Shown here piece by piece: positions 9,324 to 21,600 of a DNA stretch of 28,418 bases. Under the pieces are notes generated by a model that searched no databases, had not been told where the DNA came from, and worked only from the letters and a program-made list of their open reading frames with translations. Each line of letters opens with the position of its first letter. Positions within the stretch are counted from its first letter, which is position 1. This DNA comes from Acanthamoeba castellanii str. Neff. Taxonomy: Eukaryota; Discosea; Longamoebia; Acanthamoebidae. The position numbers and the translations under genes were made by a program. Location of the stretch: NCBI RefSeq assembly GCF_000313135.1, contig NW_004457435.1, positions 175,890 through 204,307 on the forward strand, in the 5' to 3' direction.

Positions 9324-9547
9324 GGCCGGTGCAAAGGAATGGTGTGTGGCTTGCTGTGACCCTCTACCAACGTTTCTTTTTTGAATTATAAAGAAAAGAA
9401 AAGGCAACCGAAAAGTGGACAAAGAAAAAGGCGAAGAAAATCATAATGTGAAAAAAAAAACGAAGGATGAGGAACAAAGTGCGCGGAGTGGCGTAGTTGA
9501 CATCTTCATCATCATCATCTCTTTGTCTCTTTATTGCACGACAGGCC
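9324..9547. promoter_or_regulatory. Divergent spacer between FYVE-hydrolase and Rieske genes
   Basis: 224 bp between two start codons pointing away from each other, so both promoters must lie here. It is A/T-richer than the exons, with purine runs. I see no clear TATA box and no intron-type CACGAC repeat. Confidence 0.6.
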
Positions 9548-10423
9548 ATGGAAGCAACGGGTGAGGGTCGAGGCAACGGCGATGAAATCAATGCTGCTTG
9601 CGCGGTGCAGCTCCCCTCTGGAGAGCAAAGCGACGAGGCGGAGGAGAGGAGCAAGGCGGAAGCGGAGGGCTACGTGCGGGCTGCGAGCGTGGCGGAGGTC
9701 AAGGCGGCGCCCAGCCGCAAGTGGAAGTGCCTCCAGGTCGAGAAGCGCAGCGTCACCTTCTTCCACCAAGACGACCACATCTACGCCCTGGACAGGTACT
9801 TTTTATTTATCTATTTATCTATTAATCTATTTATCTATTTATTTATCTATTAGTAGGAACAATCCACCTTGCCAATCTTTATTATTTGTTTGTTTTTATT
9901 GATATATTAAAAAATCAAATTAGTTGGTGCTATCACAATGGCGGGGGCCTGATGAGGGGCGACATCGAGGACTTCGGGGGACGACTCGCCGTGCGATGTC
10001 CGCTCCACTCCTACCGGTACCCTGACCACTCTCTGGCGTGTGTGCGTGTGTGTCGTGTGTCATGTGTTCGTGTGTGCTCATCGGCGAACAATGTCGGTGG
10101 GGCTTCGCTGCAGGATTGCGTTGGAGACGGGCGAGGGCCTGTACATGGGAATGATCGGGGGCGTCAAGTCCAAGGGCGTAAAGCAACGGGTCCACCCCGT
10201 CAAGATCATCGGCGATCACGTCTACATCAAGGTACTCATGACACGACACGACACACGACACACTCACACACGCGACGGCACACGGCACACGGCACCGCAC
10301 ACACACGCAACCTCGACCTCTAGCACCACTCACTTGCACTCAACATGACATCAGATCTCGAAACCGAAGCAGACGAACACACCAGAGGTGCAGTCGGACT
10401 GCTATCAGTTCATTCGCGGCTAG
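9548..10423 (+). CDS. Rieske 2Fe-2S domain protein
   Basis: A small iron-sulphur protein of the Rieske ferredoxin-like kind, probably an electron carrier; its partner is unknown. Exons 9548-9795, 9924-10016, 10114-10231 and 10355-10423 join in phase to 175 residues. The cluster ligands are visible: CYH at 85-87 and CPLH at 108-111, giving CxH followed after 20 residues by CxxH, in the context CYHNGGGLMRGDIEDFGG and CPLHSYRIALETGEGLYM. The N-terminal 60 residues are acidic and not a clear targeting signal. There is no oxygenase catalytic domain, so this is a stand-alone Rieske domain like the vertebrate RFESD type rather than a ring-hydroxylating oxygenase. The first cluster half is completed by splicing at 9795/9924. 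AATAAA follows the stop within 12 nt. Confidence 0.92.
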
Positions 10424-10434
10424 CAGCAAAATTA

Positions 10435-10440
10435 AATAAA
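10435..10440 (+). promoter_or_regulatory. Polyadenylation signal AATAAA of the Rieske gene
   Basis: The first of three overlapping AATAAA units just after the TAG at 10421-10423. The next start codon is at 10483, so the end of this transcript and the promoter of the Obg gene overlap in about 60 bp. Confidence 0.55.
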
Positions 10441-10482
10441 TAAATAAAAGGAGAAAAAGAATATTTACAAAAAGAAATTGAG

Positions 10483-12625
<2,143 letters not shown>

Positions 12626-12789
12626 TGTTCACTAAACAAAAAAGAATTTGAGATATTTGCATACATTTTACTGTTCTTGGACAGACATTCCGCAGTAGCT
12701 GTGCGCATTCCATTCCAGGGCAGCTGAAAAAAAGAAAGATCTGTGCTGGTTTCGTTCCTCAACGAACAGGCGAAGGAAGAACAGAAGAG
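12626..12789. promoter_or_regulatory. Spacer between Obg and PARG-A genes
   Basis: 164 bp holding the Obg 3' untranslated region and the PARG-A promoter. I see no canonical AATAAA and no intron-type repeat. Confidence 0.45.
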
Positions 12790-15481
12790 ATGGGGAACTG
12801 GACGTCGACGGATCAGGCAAAGGGAAAGCGGTCGAACCTGCCCATAACGGAGGAGGAATGGAACAAACACGAGGGCAACAACTACGTCATCTTCCCGCAC
12901 TATCTCGAAGATGCCGATGACGCCGGCGATCGCTCTGGCGATGAAGGCAACGGTCGACTTCGAAGAGGCCCAAGATGGTCGCACATCGAAGCCGTCTTGC
13001 AGCGCAAGATTGAAGATGTCGATCAATTCGAAAAAGGTGCTTTTGTATTTAGTATTTTGTATTTTGTAATTATTTATTGGTTTTTATGATGGCGTACGGA
13101 ATTTTTTCTTTTTTTCAACAACAGATAAATAACAAAATACATTTTTTCCTGATATTTTAATTAAAATGCAGCGCTGGCGGACTTGGCGTGCCGCGAGGTG
13201 CACTGCTTCTTCTTTCAGGAGTTCTACTCCAAGCCCAGCGACGAGGCCAAGCGCTTCTTCGACGTCATCCTCCCCACCATTCAGCGCCTGGCCCTCCGGT
13301 ACCCACCGCCCAGCTTCATGTCGTGTGTCGTGTCGTGTGTGTCGTGCGTGTCGTGTGTGTGTCGTGTGTGTGTCGTGTGTGTCGTGTGTCCCGGTGCTTA
13401 TGTTGTGCACTGCAGGCTGCCGGAGCTCTTCCCCGTGGACCAGCGCGTGCCGCTCCTTCTGCAGCAGCGCAACGACAAAGTCGTACTCACGCAGGTGCGC
13501 CTGGACAACCACTGATCTCGGTCTGGCCCGTCCTCAGCCCATTCATGGAGTCCTCTATTTTCTCTCTCTATTTTCTCTATTTTCTCTTTTAAAAAGGAAC
13601 AATGCGCGTGCCTGCTGGCGTGCTCGTTTATGGGCGCGTTGTGGATCGGCCCCATCTTCTACGCCAAGCAGGCCTTCCATGGTACGTTGTGTGTGCGATG
13701 ATGCGTGTGCGGTGGTGCGTGTGTGTCGTGTGCGTGTCGTGTGTGTGTGTCGTGCGCTTACGTTTAGGGGGAAACGCGCAGAGTTCGACGTTCAGATGCT
13801 GTTCGTCGCCACCTTCGGTCCCGGCGTGGGCAAGCTACAGTCCGTGCTCCACTACTTTGACCGTCTCAGCGAATCCAGTACGCCTCGACCACCGCACATG
13901 TCGCACACACCCGCACACACCACACACGCGACCGTCGCACACACCGCACATGCACACACCGCACACGCGTCACCGCACACACCGCACACGGACTAACAAG
14001 TGTCGACGCAGTTCCGCCGGGCAAGGTGACGTTCCGGCGCCAGGTGCTGGGCAAGCGGGACGTGCCCAACTGGGCCAAGAGCACCCGCCCCATTCGCCCG
14101 ATCAAGGTCGACCCCCGGGGCAAGATCGAGGACGCCGACACCCCGTTCCACGCCGACTTTGCCAACAAATACATTGGCGGCGGCGTACTCAGCAGGGTAA
14201 GCCACCGCACACGCGCACCGCACTCGCACGACCGCACGCACGGCACACGCACCGCACGCACAGCACACGCACTCACGACAATGGGACAGGGCTGTGTTCA
14301 GGAGGAGATCCTGTTTGTACTGAAGCCCGAGTGTCTGGTCTCCATGTACGCACGGCACATGGAGCTGCTTTGCTGAATTTTGGTCCTAACGGTGTGGTGT
14401 GTGTGTGTTGTGTGTTGTGTGTGTGTTGTGTGTGTGTGTGTGTGTCGCGTGTGGTGAATGGTCGCAGGCTGCTGTGTCCTGTGATGGAGGATAACGAGGT
14501 GATCTTCATTCACGGGGCGGAGCGGTTCAGCGACTACCAGGGCTACGCCCGCACTCTGGCCTTCGGCGGCGACTATGTCGACACCAAGAGGTGCGCCCAC
14601 TGCTCATCGCATGGCACGCGCAGCACGCAACCGGCAGCGACCAACACGAATTTTTTAAAATATAAAGAACGGAGGAGGGCGACATCGACAACGTGATTGT
14701 GGCGGTCGACGCCATCGTCGCGTGGGGCGACATTCAGTGGCTCCCCGCCAGCTTGCTCAGGTACCCTTTTCGCTTTTCGCTTTTTTCGTCGCTTTTCGCT
14801 CTTTCGCTCACTTCTTCTCTTTCGCTCTTTCTTTTCAGGGATCTGAACAAGATGTACTGTTCGTGTTGGGACCCCACGAACGCCATCCCCGGACACCCGC
14901 TCGCCACCGGGAACTGGGGCTGCGGAGGTACGCACGCGTACACACGACACACACCGCACACACGGCACACACCGCACTGACACACGCGCGCGTGCGTGCA
15001 GCGTTCGGCGGGGACAAGTCGCTGAAGGCGGTGCAGCAGATGATGGCCGCGTCGCAGGCCGAGCGCGATATGGAGTACTTCACCTTTGGCGAAAAGTACG
15101 CCGGCCGCACCCTTGAGGACTGGCTCCTCGAGCTCAACCGCTTCGTCGTCGAACACAACCTCAGCGTCGGTATGCCTTCACACACCGCACCCACCGCACA
15201 CACCGCACACACCCGCACACACCGCACACGCCGCACGCAACGCACACACCGCATGACACGAGGCTGAGTGAAGAGTGTAAATATTTGCAGGGGACCTGTA
15301 CAAGGTGATCACGGGTGGCCACGGGGCCAACGTGTTCGAGGCCATCTTCAAGCACGGCGGTGCGAGGAACGCCGCCAGCGACAACGAACCCGACAACAAC
15401 AACGACGACGAAGACGAGACAGACGAAGGTGGCGAAGACAACGAAGAGGAGGAACAGCAACCGCAGCAGCAGCAACAATGA
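12790..15481 (+). CDS. Poly(ADP-ribose) glycohydrolase, copy A
   Basis: Hydrolyses poly(ADP-ribose) on proteins to free ADP-ribose. Twelve exons: 12790-13036, 13172-13298, 13416-13494, 13597-13681, 13782-13877, 14012-14196, 14290-14345, 14468-14590, 14668-14760, 14839-14927, 15002-15169 and 15291-15481; 512 residues with all phases consistent. The PARG signature GGGVLSRGCVQEEI (267-280) carries the catalytic Glu pair E278/E279. It is followed by IHGAERFSDYQGYARTLAFG, VDAIVA, TGNWGCGAFGGDKSLKA and a C-terminal helix region. An N-terminal helical part (IEAVLQRKIEDVDQF, ILPTIQRLALRLPELFP) matches copy B. The protein starts MGNWTS, a good N-myristoylation consensus. It ends in an Asn/Asp/Glu-rich, then Gln-rich tail (about 460-512). 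The acceptor at 13781 was chosen over a nearer AG at 13767 because only the former keeps the frame. Confidence 0.95.
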
Positions 15482-15568
15482 GAAACACGCGTGCGGCGTG
15501 TGTGTCGTGTGTGAAGGCATACTCGGAAGACTTCACACAGCCAAGATAAATCGCATACTCGTCAGTCT
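15482..15568. other. Tail-to-tail spacer between the two PARG genes
   Basis: Only 87 bp separate the two stop codons, so the 3' untranslated regions of the convergent PARG transcripts must be very short or overlap. It contains one short GTGTGTCGTGTGTG stretch of the kind otherwise found in introns. Confidence 0.7.
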
Positions 15569-18280
15569 TCAATCTGCGCTTTTCTGGACCTCTTCTTGTT
15601 GCTGTTCATCTTCCTTGGCCGCGTAGTGGTGGAGGAGCTGCGCGAACAGGTTGACGTTCCGATGCTCGCCAGGCCCCGGAGCGCACCGCCTCACCAGGTT
15701 GTACACCTCGCCTGGACACACACGACACACGCTCAGTCAACGCCGCACACACGTGACACACACACGACACACACGACACATGACACACACGACACACACG
15801 ACACACACGACACACACGACACACACGACACTGACACACACGACACACGACACACGACACACTAACAGGCCAAGCGTACCGACGGTGGGGTGGTGCTTGA
15901 GGATGAGTTCGTTGACGAGGGTGATCCACTCCTTGAGGGACCTGTCGCCGTACTTCTCGCCGAACGTGTGGTAGAGCACCTCGCGATCCGCCTCGGCCGC
16001 GGCCATCATCTGCTGCAGCACCTTCAACGACTTGTCCCCGCCGAACGCTGCATACGCACATGTCAGTGCGTGTCGTGTCATGTCGCGTGTGTGCGGTGCG
16101 TGCAGCGCGTGCGTACCACCGCAGCCCCAGTTGCCGGTGGCAAAGGCGGGGAGGACCTGGCCGGGCTGGCGCTGGGGCTCCCAGCACCCGCAGTAGACCT
16201 TGTTGAGGTCCCGCACGATTGCCCCCTCCTGCCACTGGACGCCGCCGAAGGCGACGACGGCGTCGATGGCGACGATGGTGGTCACGATGCGGCCCTGGTC
16301 GTCCCGCGGCGTGCGGTCGACGTAGTTGCCGCCGAAGGCCAGACCGTGGCCGTAGCCCCGGTAGTCGCTGAAGCGCTCCGCGCCCGTGATGAAGATCGCC
16401 TCATTGTTGCCCATCTTGGCGCAGAACAGCCTGAGCGTGTGCGTGTGCGGTCGTGCGTGTGCGGTCGTGCGTGTGTGCGGCGTGTTAGTTGGTAAACGAA
16501 GAGAGCGGTGAGAGCGGACACGAGTGCGCGCACATGGAAACGAGGCATTCGGGCTTGATGGCAAACAGGATCTCCTCTTGGACGCAGCCCTGTGGTCGTG
16601 TGAGAGAACGTTTAAAAGTCAGCGTCGATGGCTTCCTTCCACAACTCTCCTTTTTTTTGTCTCACACACGCAAGAGGGCCGTACGCCGTGGAGGACACCG
16701 CCGCCGATGTACTGGTTCGCGAAGTCGGCGTGGAACGTCGTGTCAGAATCCTCGATCTTGCCTGAGACACACGACACACGACACACGACACACGACACAC
16801 GACACACGACACACGACACACGACACACGACACACGACACACGACACACGAGCGAAGACGATCAGTTAATTTTTGAAAACACGCGTGTGTGCGGTGAATG
16901 CATGGGTGGGTCGGGTCGTATATAAATAGTACCCTGGTTGCTGACCCGGGCGGGCACGAGGGGCTTGGTGCTGTTGGCCCAGTCGGGTGGAGCCGTCAGC
17001 ACCTGTCGACGGAACGTCACCTTGCCCTGCGGCACTATAGTACCCCCCCCCAGTCAGCTCTGCGTGTGCGGCGTGTGCGTGCGGCGCGTGCGTGCGACGA
17101 GCGCGTGCGGCGTGTGCGTGCGGCGTGTGCGGTGCATACTTTGGATGTTGAGGCGCTCAAAGTAGTGGAGGACCATGCGGAGGATGGCGACGGAGGGTCC
17201 CTGCTTGTGGGTGAAGAGGTCCTGGATCTTGAAGCCCGGGAACCTGAACCGCGACCGCACCGACGGGTGCACCCACAACGTGCCCATGAAGCCCGAAGCC
17301 AACACCACCGCGCATTGTTCCTGCACACCGCACACACACACGCACACACACCGCAGAAACACACACACACACCGCACACACCACCGCACACGCAGTCGGT
17401 GAGCGCACGCGCACACGCGTAGACACGTTGTGAGGGCCTGCGTACCTGGGTGAGTGTGACTTCGCCGTCCTGGTTTGGCACCAGCAGCGGCAGCCTGTGC
17501 TCCGCGGGGAACACCTCGGGCAGCCTGCCGTCCCAAAGTCAGTCAGTGCGTGCGACGAGTGCGGTGAGTGCGGCGTGTGCGGTGAGTGCGTGTGCGCTTT
17601 GGTGTCGCGCGGCGTACCTGAGGGCGAGTCGCTGGATGGTGGGGAGGATGGCGGAGAAGAAGCGCGGCTCGAACGCCGGTTCCTGGGCAAAGATGCCCTT
17701 GAAGGCCGCCACCAGCGGCGGCGGACCCGTCCTCATCTCCACCAGCGCTGCACACCGCACACACCGCACACACCACACCGCACACACGCCGCACCGCACA
17801 CACCGCACGCACGCCACAAACGCCTTCGGTCAATCGGCCACCTCGCAAGGAAGGCGTAGTGGTGTAGCGTAGCGTACCCTGGTGGAAGGCGGCGAGGTCG
17901 GTGATGTCGCGCTGCAGCACGTCGACCATGTGCTGCCACGACGGGGCGGCGGCTCGAGGAGGAGCAGGGGGAGGCGCTACGGTTTCAAACCGCACTTTTT
18001 GCAGAGCACCAGCTTTCTCTTCATCTTCATCTTCTCCTCCTGCTTCGTGTTCACCATTAGCGTGCCCTTGGTCATGTGCTACAACAGCTTGTTGTTGTTG
18101 TGGTTTATCTTTGCCTTCATCTTTTGTCTCATCTTGCCTCTCATCTTCTTCGGCTGACGACGACGGGCCGACAAGGTGCGGAAAGATGACGTAGCGCGCA
18201 CCCTCGAGCCGCTCATATTCCTCCTCCGACACGCGCGGCAGGCGCTCCTGCCTTCCCGGCGCACTCTCTTCGTTTCCCAT
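15569..18280 (-). CDS. Poly(ADP-ribose) glycohydrolase, copy B
   Basis: Second PARG, inverted relative to copy A. Ten exons: 18280-17878, 17747-17618, 17524-17446, 17320-17140, 17034-16933, 16761-16685, 16589-16534, 16430-16117, 16047-15880 and 15711-15569; 550 residues. The signature GGGVLHGGCVQEEI (318-331) has the catalytic pair E329/E330; ITGAERFSDYRGYGHGLAFG and TGNWGCGAFGGDKSLKV follow. Compared with copy A it has an extra acidic, Gln/Glu-rich insert near the N-terminus (about 40-95) and lacks the long acidic C-terminal tail, ending EEVQKSAD. It begins MGNEES, again fitting N-myristoylation. Intron positions differ at four places from copy A while six exons keep the same length or phase. 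Its start lies head-to-head with the ankyrin giant, 341 bp away. Confidence 0.95.
15718..15868. repeat. CACACGACA microsatellite in an intron of PARG-B
   Basis: Nearly the whole intron 15712-15879 consists of CACACGACA-type units, about a dozen, some shortened to CACGACA. There are no spacers or palindromes, so it is not a CRISPR array. Confidence 0.9.
16766..16851. repeat. (ACACACGAC)n microsatellite in an intron of PARG-B
   Basis: About ten nearly perfect 9 bp units, ACACACGAC or its rotation, at the acceptor end of intron 16762-16932. The array touches the splice acceptor region of the exon coding for KIEDSDTTFHADF. Confidence 0.9.
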
Positions 18281-18621
18281 CTTCTTTCGCTACTGTGAAG
18301 ATGAAGATCAGATTTGCAACGACAAGGGCTCTCAGCCTTTCCGCGCAAGACCAATTCAGCGAAGACCAGATTCGCAGATAGATGATCTCTCGCCTCCCAA
18401 CAAGAACCCAGCAGCACAAGACATGAACTTGCTTGTAGGTTCAGGCGTGTTGTGGCCATCTACCAGTGAGTGTGATTGAGATGCCAACAGCTTCACACCA
18501 CCAAGTCGCCAACCTGCCAGGCCACCAACTGAGTCAGAAGGAAAAAGAAAAGAAATGGCCAGAGAAATGAGGCCTTATAGTTGTCGACAAAGATTTTTCC
18601 AGCAATTTATTTCTGCAGCGA
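18281..18621. promoter_or_regulatory. Divergent spacer between PARG-B and the ankyrin giant
   Basis: 341 bp between start codons facing away from each other, so both promoters lie here. I see no further gene. A pyrimidine stretch ending TTTCTGCAG just before the ATG at 18622 could be the acceptor of a 5' untranslated intron of the plus-strand gene. No TATA box could be assigned with confidence. Confidence 0.6.
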
Positions 18622-21600
18622 ATGGAGCGGACGAGCCTCGATGCAGATCCCCTCAATTCGGTGGAGATGCATCGCAGTGTCTCTGAGACGTTTGTACAAG
18701 ACAACACGAAGATGATGGATGAACTGGACGCCAAGGGCTGCACGCCGCTACACTGGGCGATTTGGCGCTGTTTCCATCAGAAGAAGGAAAAGGCCGAAGA
18801 AGCGAAGCAGACGATTCGATTGCTGTTGCGCAGTGGCGCGGACCCAAACGCCGCAATCGCAGCTGCCGCGCCGCCTCCAGTCGACGCCATGGACGAAGAA
18901 GGTGCACCAAGAAATATAAAAATTTATTTTCTTATTTTCTTTTATTTCTTATTTTTTTCGCAGGCAAGGAAGCGGCTGAGGGCGCCTCAGGCGACGTCGC
19001 CTTCCGTGCGCCGACGGTGGAGGGCCGTGTGGGACCCGAGCGAGTGCGGATGAACGAGCACGACAAGTCCAACGAGACCAAGATATCCAAGGACGGCCTG
19101 CAGGTGCGCCCGCGTGCTATCGCCTGTGTGTCGTGTGTGTCGTGTGTTCTGCATTGTCTCATTGTATACAATTGGGTGGTGGGGTGGTCGTAGGTGTACA
19201 ACTCGGCAAGGCTCACGTACTTGCTGGGCACCATGGGCTCCGTGCGGAGCAATGTCAAGGTCACGTCCGGCTGCTGGTTCTACGAGGTGGTGATCGGCAC
19301 CGAGAACCTCTACCAGATCGGGTGGTCTTCGAAGGACACCAAGTTCACACGCTCGGAAGGTGTGCAAATCCGTTCCTTCGCATCAATAGTGAACACGCAC
19401 ACGCGCGCGCGCGCGCACACACGCACACGCACCACACAACCACACGACCAACGACACCTTCTTATTGCTGACGCCACTGTGTTCTGTGTATGGAAACAGG
19501 CGTTGGCGACGACAAGTACTCGTATGCGTTCGATGGTTACCGCCGACTCAAGTGGCACAGGCGAGGCTTCTGGCCGTGGGGCGACAAATGGAAGCCTGGT
19601 ACTTAGATCCACCCATCATATGTGTCCTGTGCGATGGTGCGTGTGTGTGCGTGCCGTGTGTGCATGTCGTGCTGACTCCCCTGTGTACAGGTGACATTTT
19701 GGGCTGTGGGCTGGACGCTGACAGAAAGGAGATCATGTACTGGCTCAACGGCAAGTACATGGGTGTGGCGTTCAGCGACGTCGAGCTGCGCGACGGCCTC
19801 TACGCCGGCGTCTCCATCGAGACGCAGGTCCGATGCACCGTCAACTTTGGCGGTGAACCGTTCAAGTACCCACCCTCCGCACCCACGACTGCCACATCGT
19901 CTTCTTCCTCCAGCATGGAGCTGGAGCCCACCACGACTACGACGACTTCATCCTCTTCAGCGTCATCGTCATCGTCATCATCAACTTCCTCATCGCCGAG
20001 CCCGTCGGCTTCTTTCCTCGCGTCGTGGCGGCCACTGCAATACGACACCGTGTTCGGCCTCACCTCACCCTTCAAGCACGTGCTTGCAACTGGTACACTC
20101 TTCTTTCGTCGTGTGTGTTCCATGTGCGTGTCGTGTGTATCGTGGGCTGACCCAGTTTGCGCCCAGGCTTTACGGCTCTGCACGAGGCCTCGTTTCTGGG
20201 CCTGGTTGACGTGGCCCGCATGCTGCTCGAGGAGGGCAAGGCCGATGTCCAGGCCACGGACGCCTACCAGCGCACTGCACTTCACCTTGCCGCCATCACG
20301 TACGCCGACCACTGAGCTAAAGCGCGCATTCGTGGACTTCACGCCACAGGACTTAAACTGAGCTCGTATGGCCATGCAATGCGACACTAGGGGCGACTGC
20401 GACATGATCAAGCTGCTGTTCTCGGCCGGCGCCGTGCTCCAGTCGACGGACGACTGCGGCCGCACGCCGCTCCACTTGGCCGCCATGCACGGCCACCTGG
20501 CGGCAGTCCAGTACCTGGTCGGGGTACAGTACTCACGGCGACACGGCTCTTCAGCTTCGTGTTTCTGGCTGCTCATCCCTCCACGATGGTGTGTGTTGTG
20601 TGTGTCGTGTGTGTTGTGTGTTGTGTGTGTGGTCGTGTGCAGCAAGAGTCGTCCATTCTGGCGCGCGACAACAACTCGTGGATCATATTCAAGGACTCCA
20701 CGCCGCTTCATCTGGCCGCCGCCCGCGGACACACTGACGTAGTACTCTTCCTTCTGGAGACTTCCTTCGGCAAGAGTACAATCCTTCTTCGTTCTTCTTC
20801 GTTCTTTTTCCTTCTTCGTTCTTACAGTCTGCGTCCATGCAGACATTGTGGCGCTGGAAGACGACGACGATGTCGAAGAGTTCCTGGAATCGGATGACGA
20901 CGAGTGGGACGAAGAGGAAGAGGAGGAAGAAGCCGAGGAGAACAAAAAGGAGGGCGAAGAGGCCGCGGGCGCCACAACCAAGGAAGACGCCACCCCTGCC
21001 GAGGTGTTGGCCGAAATGGTCGAAGCTGCCGCGCTCAAGAACAAGGCCAAGCGCGAGAGGCACCGGCGGCGGAGGATGAAGGACTCGCTCTACTTGTCTC
21101 GCTACCTCAAGTACGCATCCCACGACGCGCTCAGCGACGCATTGCTTGGCTGAAGCGTGTGTGTATGTGTGTGTGTGGTATGACAGGAATGCGGACGGCA
21201 ACACGTTCCTGCATTTGGCGGTGGCGAACGGGCACACGGAGACGGCCAGGCGCATCCTAGAGCTGCTCAACGGCACCGAGGAGCAGCAGCTGGCGCGCCG
21301 CGCCTTGGAACAGCAGCAGGAGCTGAAGCGACAGAAGGACGCGGAAGACGCGAAGACGAAAGAAGAAAAAGAAAAAGAAAAGAAGGAAAAAGGAGAAGAG
21401 GTGGACGTCGCCATCATCGGACAGGTGGAGGGAGGCGCAGAGGAGAAGGAAAAGGAAAGGAAATGGAGAAGGAAGAAGAAAAAGAAGAACACGAGACGAA
21501 GGTGAAACCTCCGCCGCAGCTGCTGGACGTCAATGCCGACAACATGACCGAAGAGACCCCCCTCCACGTCGCCGCCTACTATGGTACGCGCGATGCGACA

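Noticed and set aside
13741..13782. Apparent frameshift in PARG-A at the five-G run near 13767
   Set aside because: Using the AG at 13780-13781 instead restores the phase and gives HEFDVQML, which fits the homologous part of copy B.
15718..16851. CRISPR-like direct repeats
   Set aside because: The units are uninterrupted microsatellites with no unique spacers. They lie inside spliced introns of a eukaryotic gene.
19800..21050. 416-codon minus-strand open frame
   Set aside because: It is the complement of the SPRY and ankyrin exons, crosses several clear introns, and is rich in Ser only because the sense strand is rich in Asp/Glu codons.
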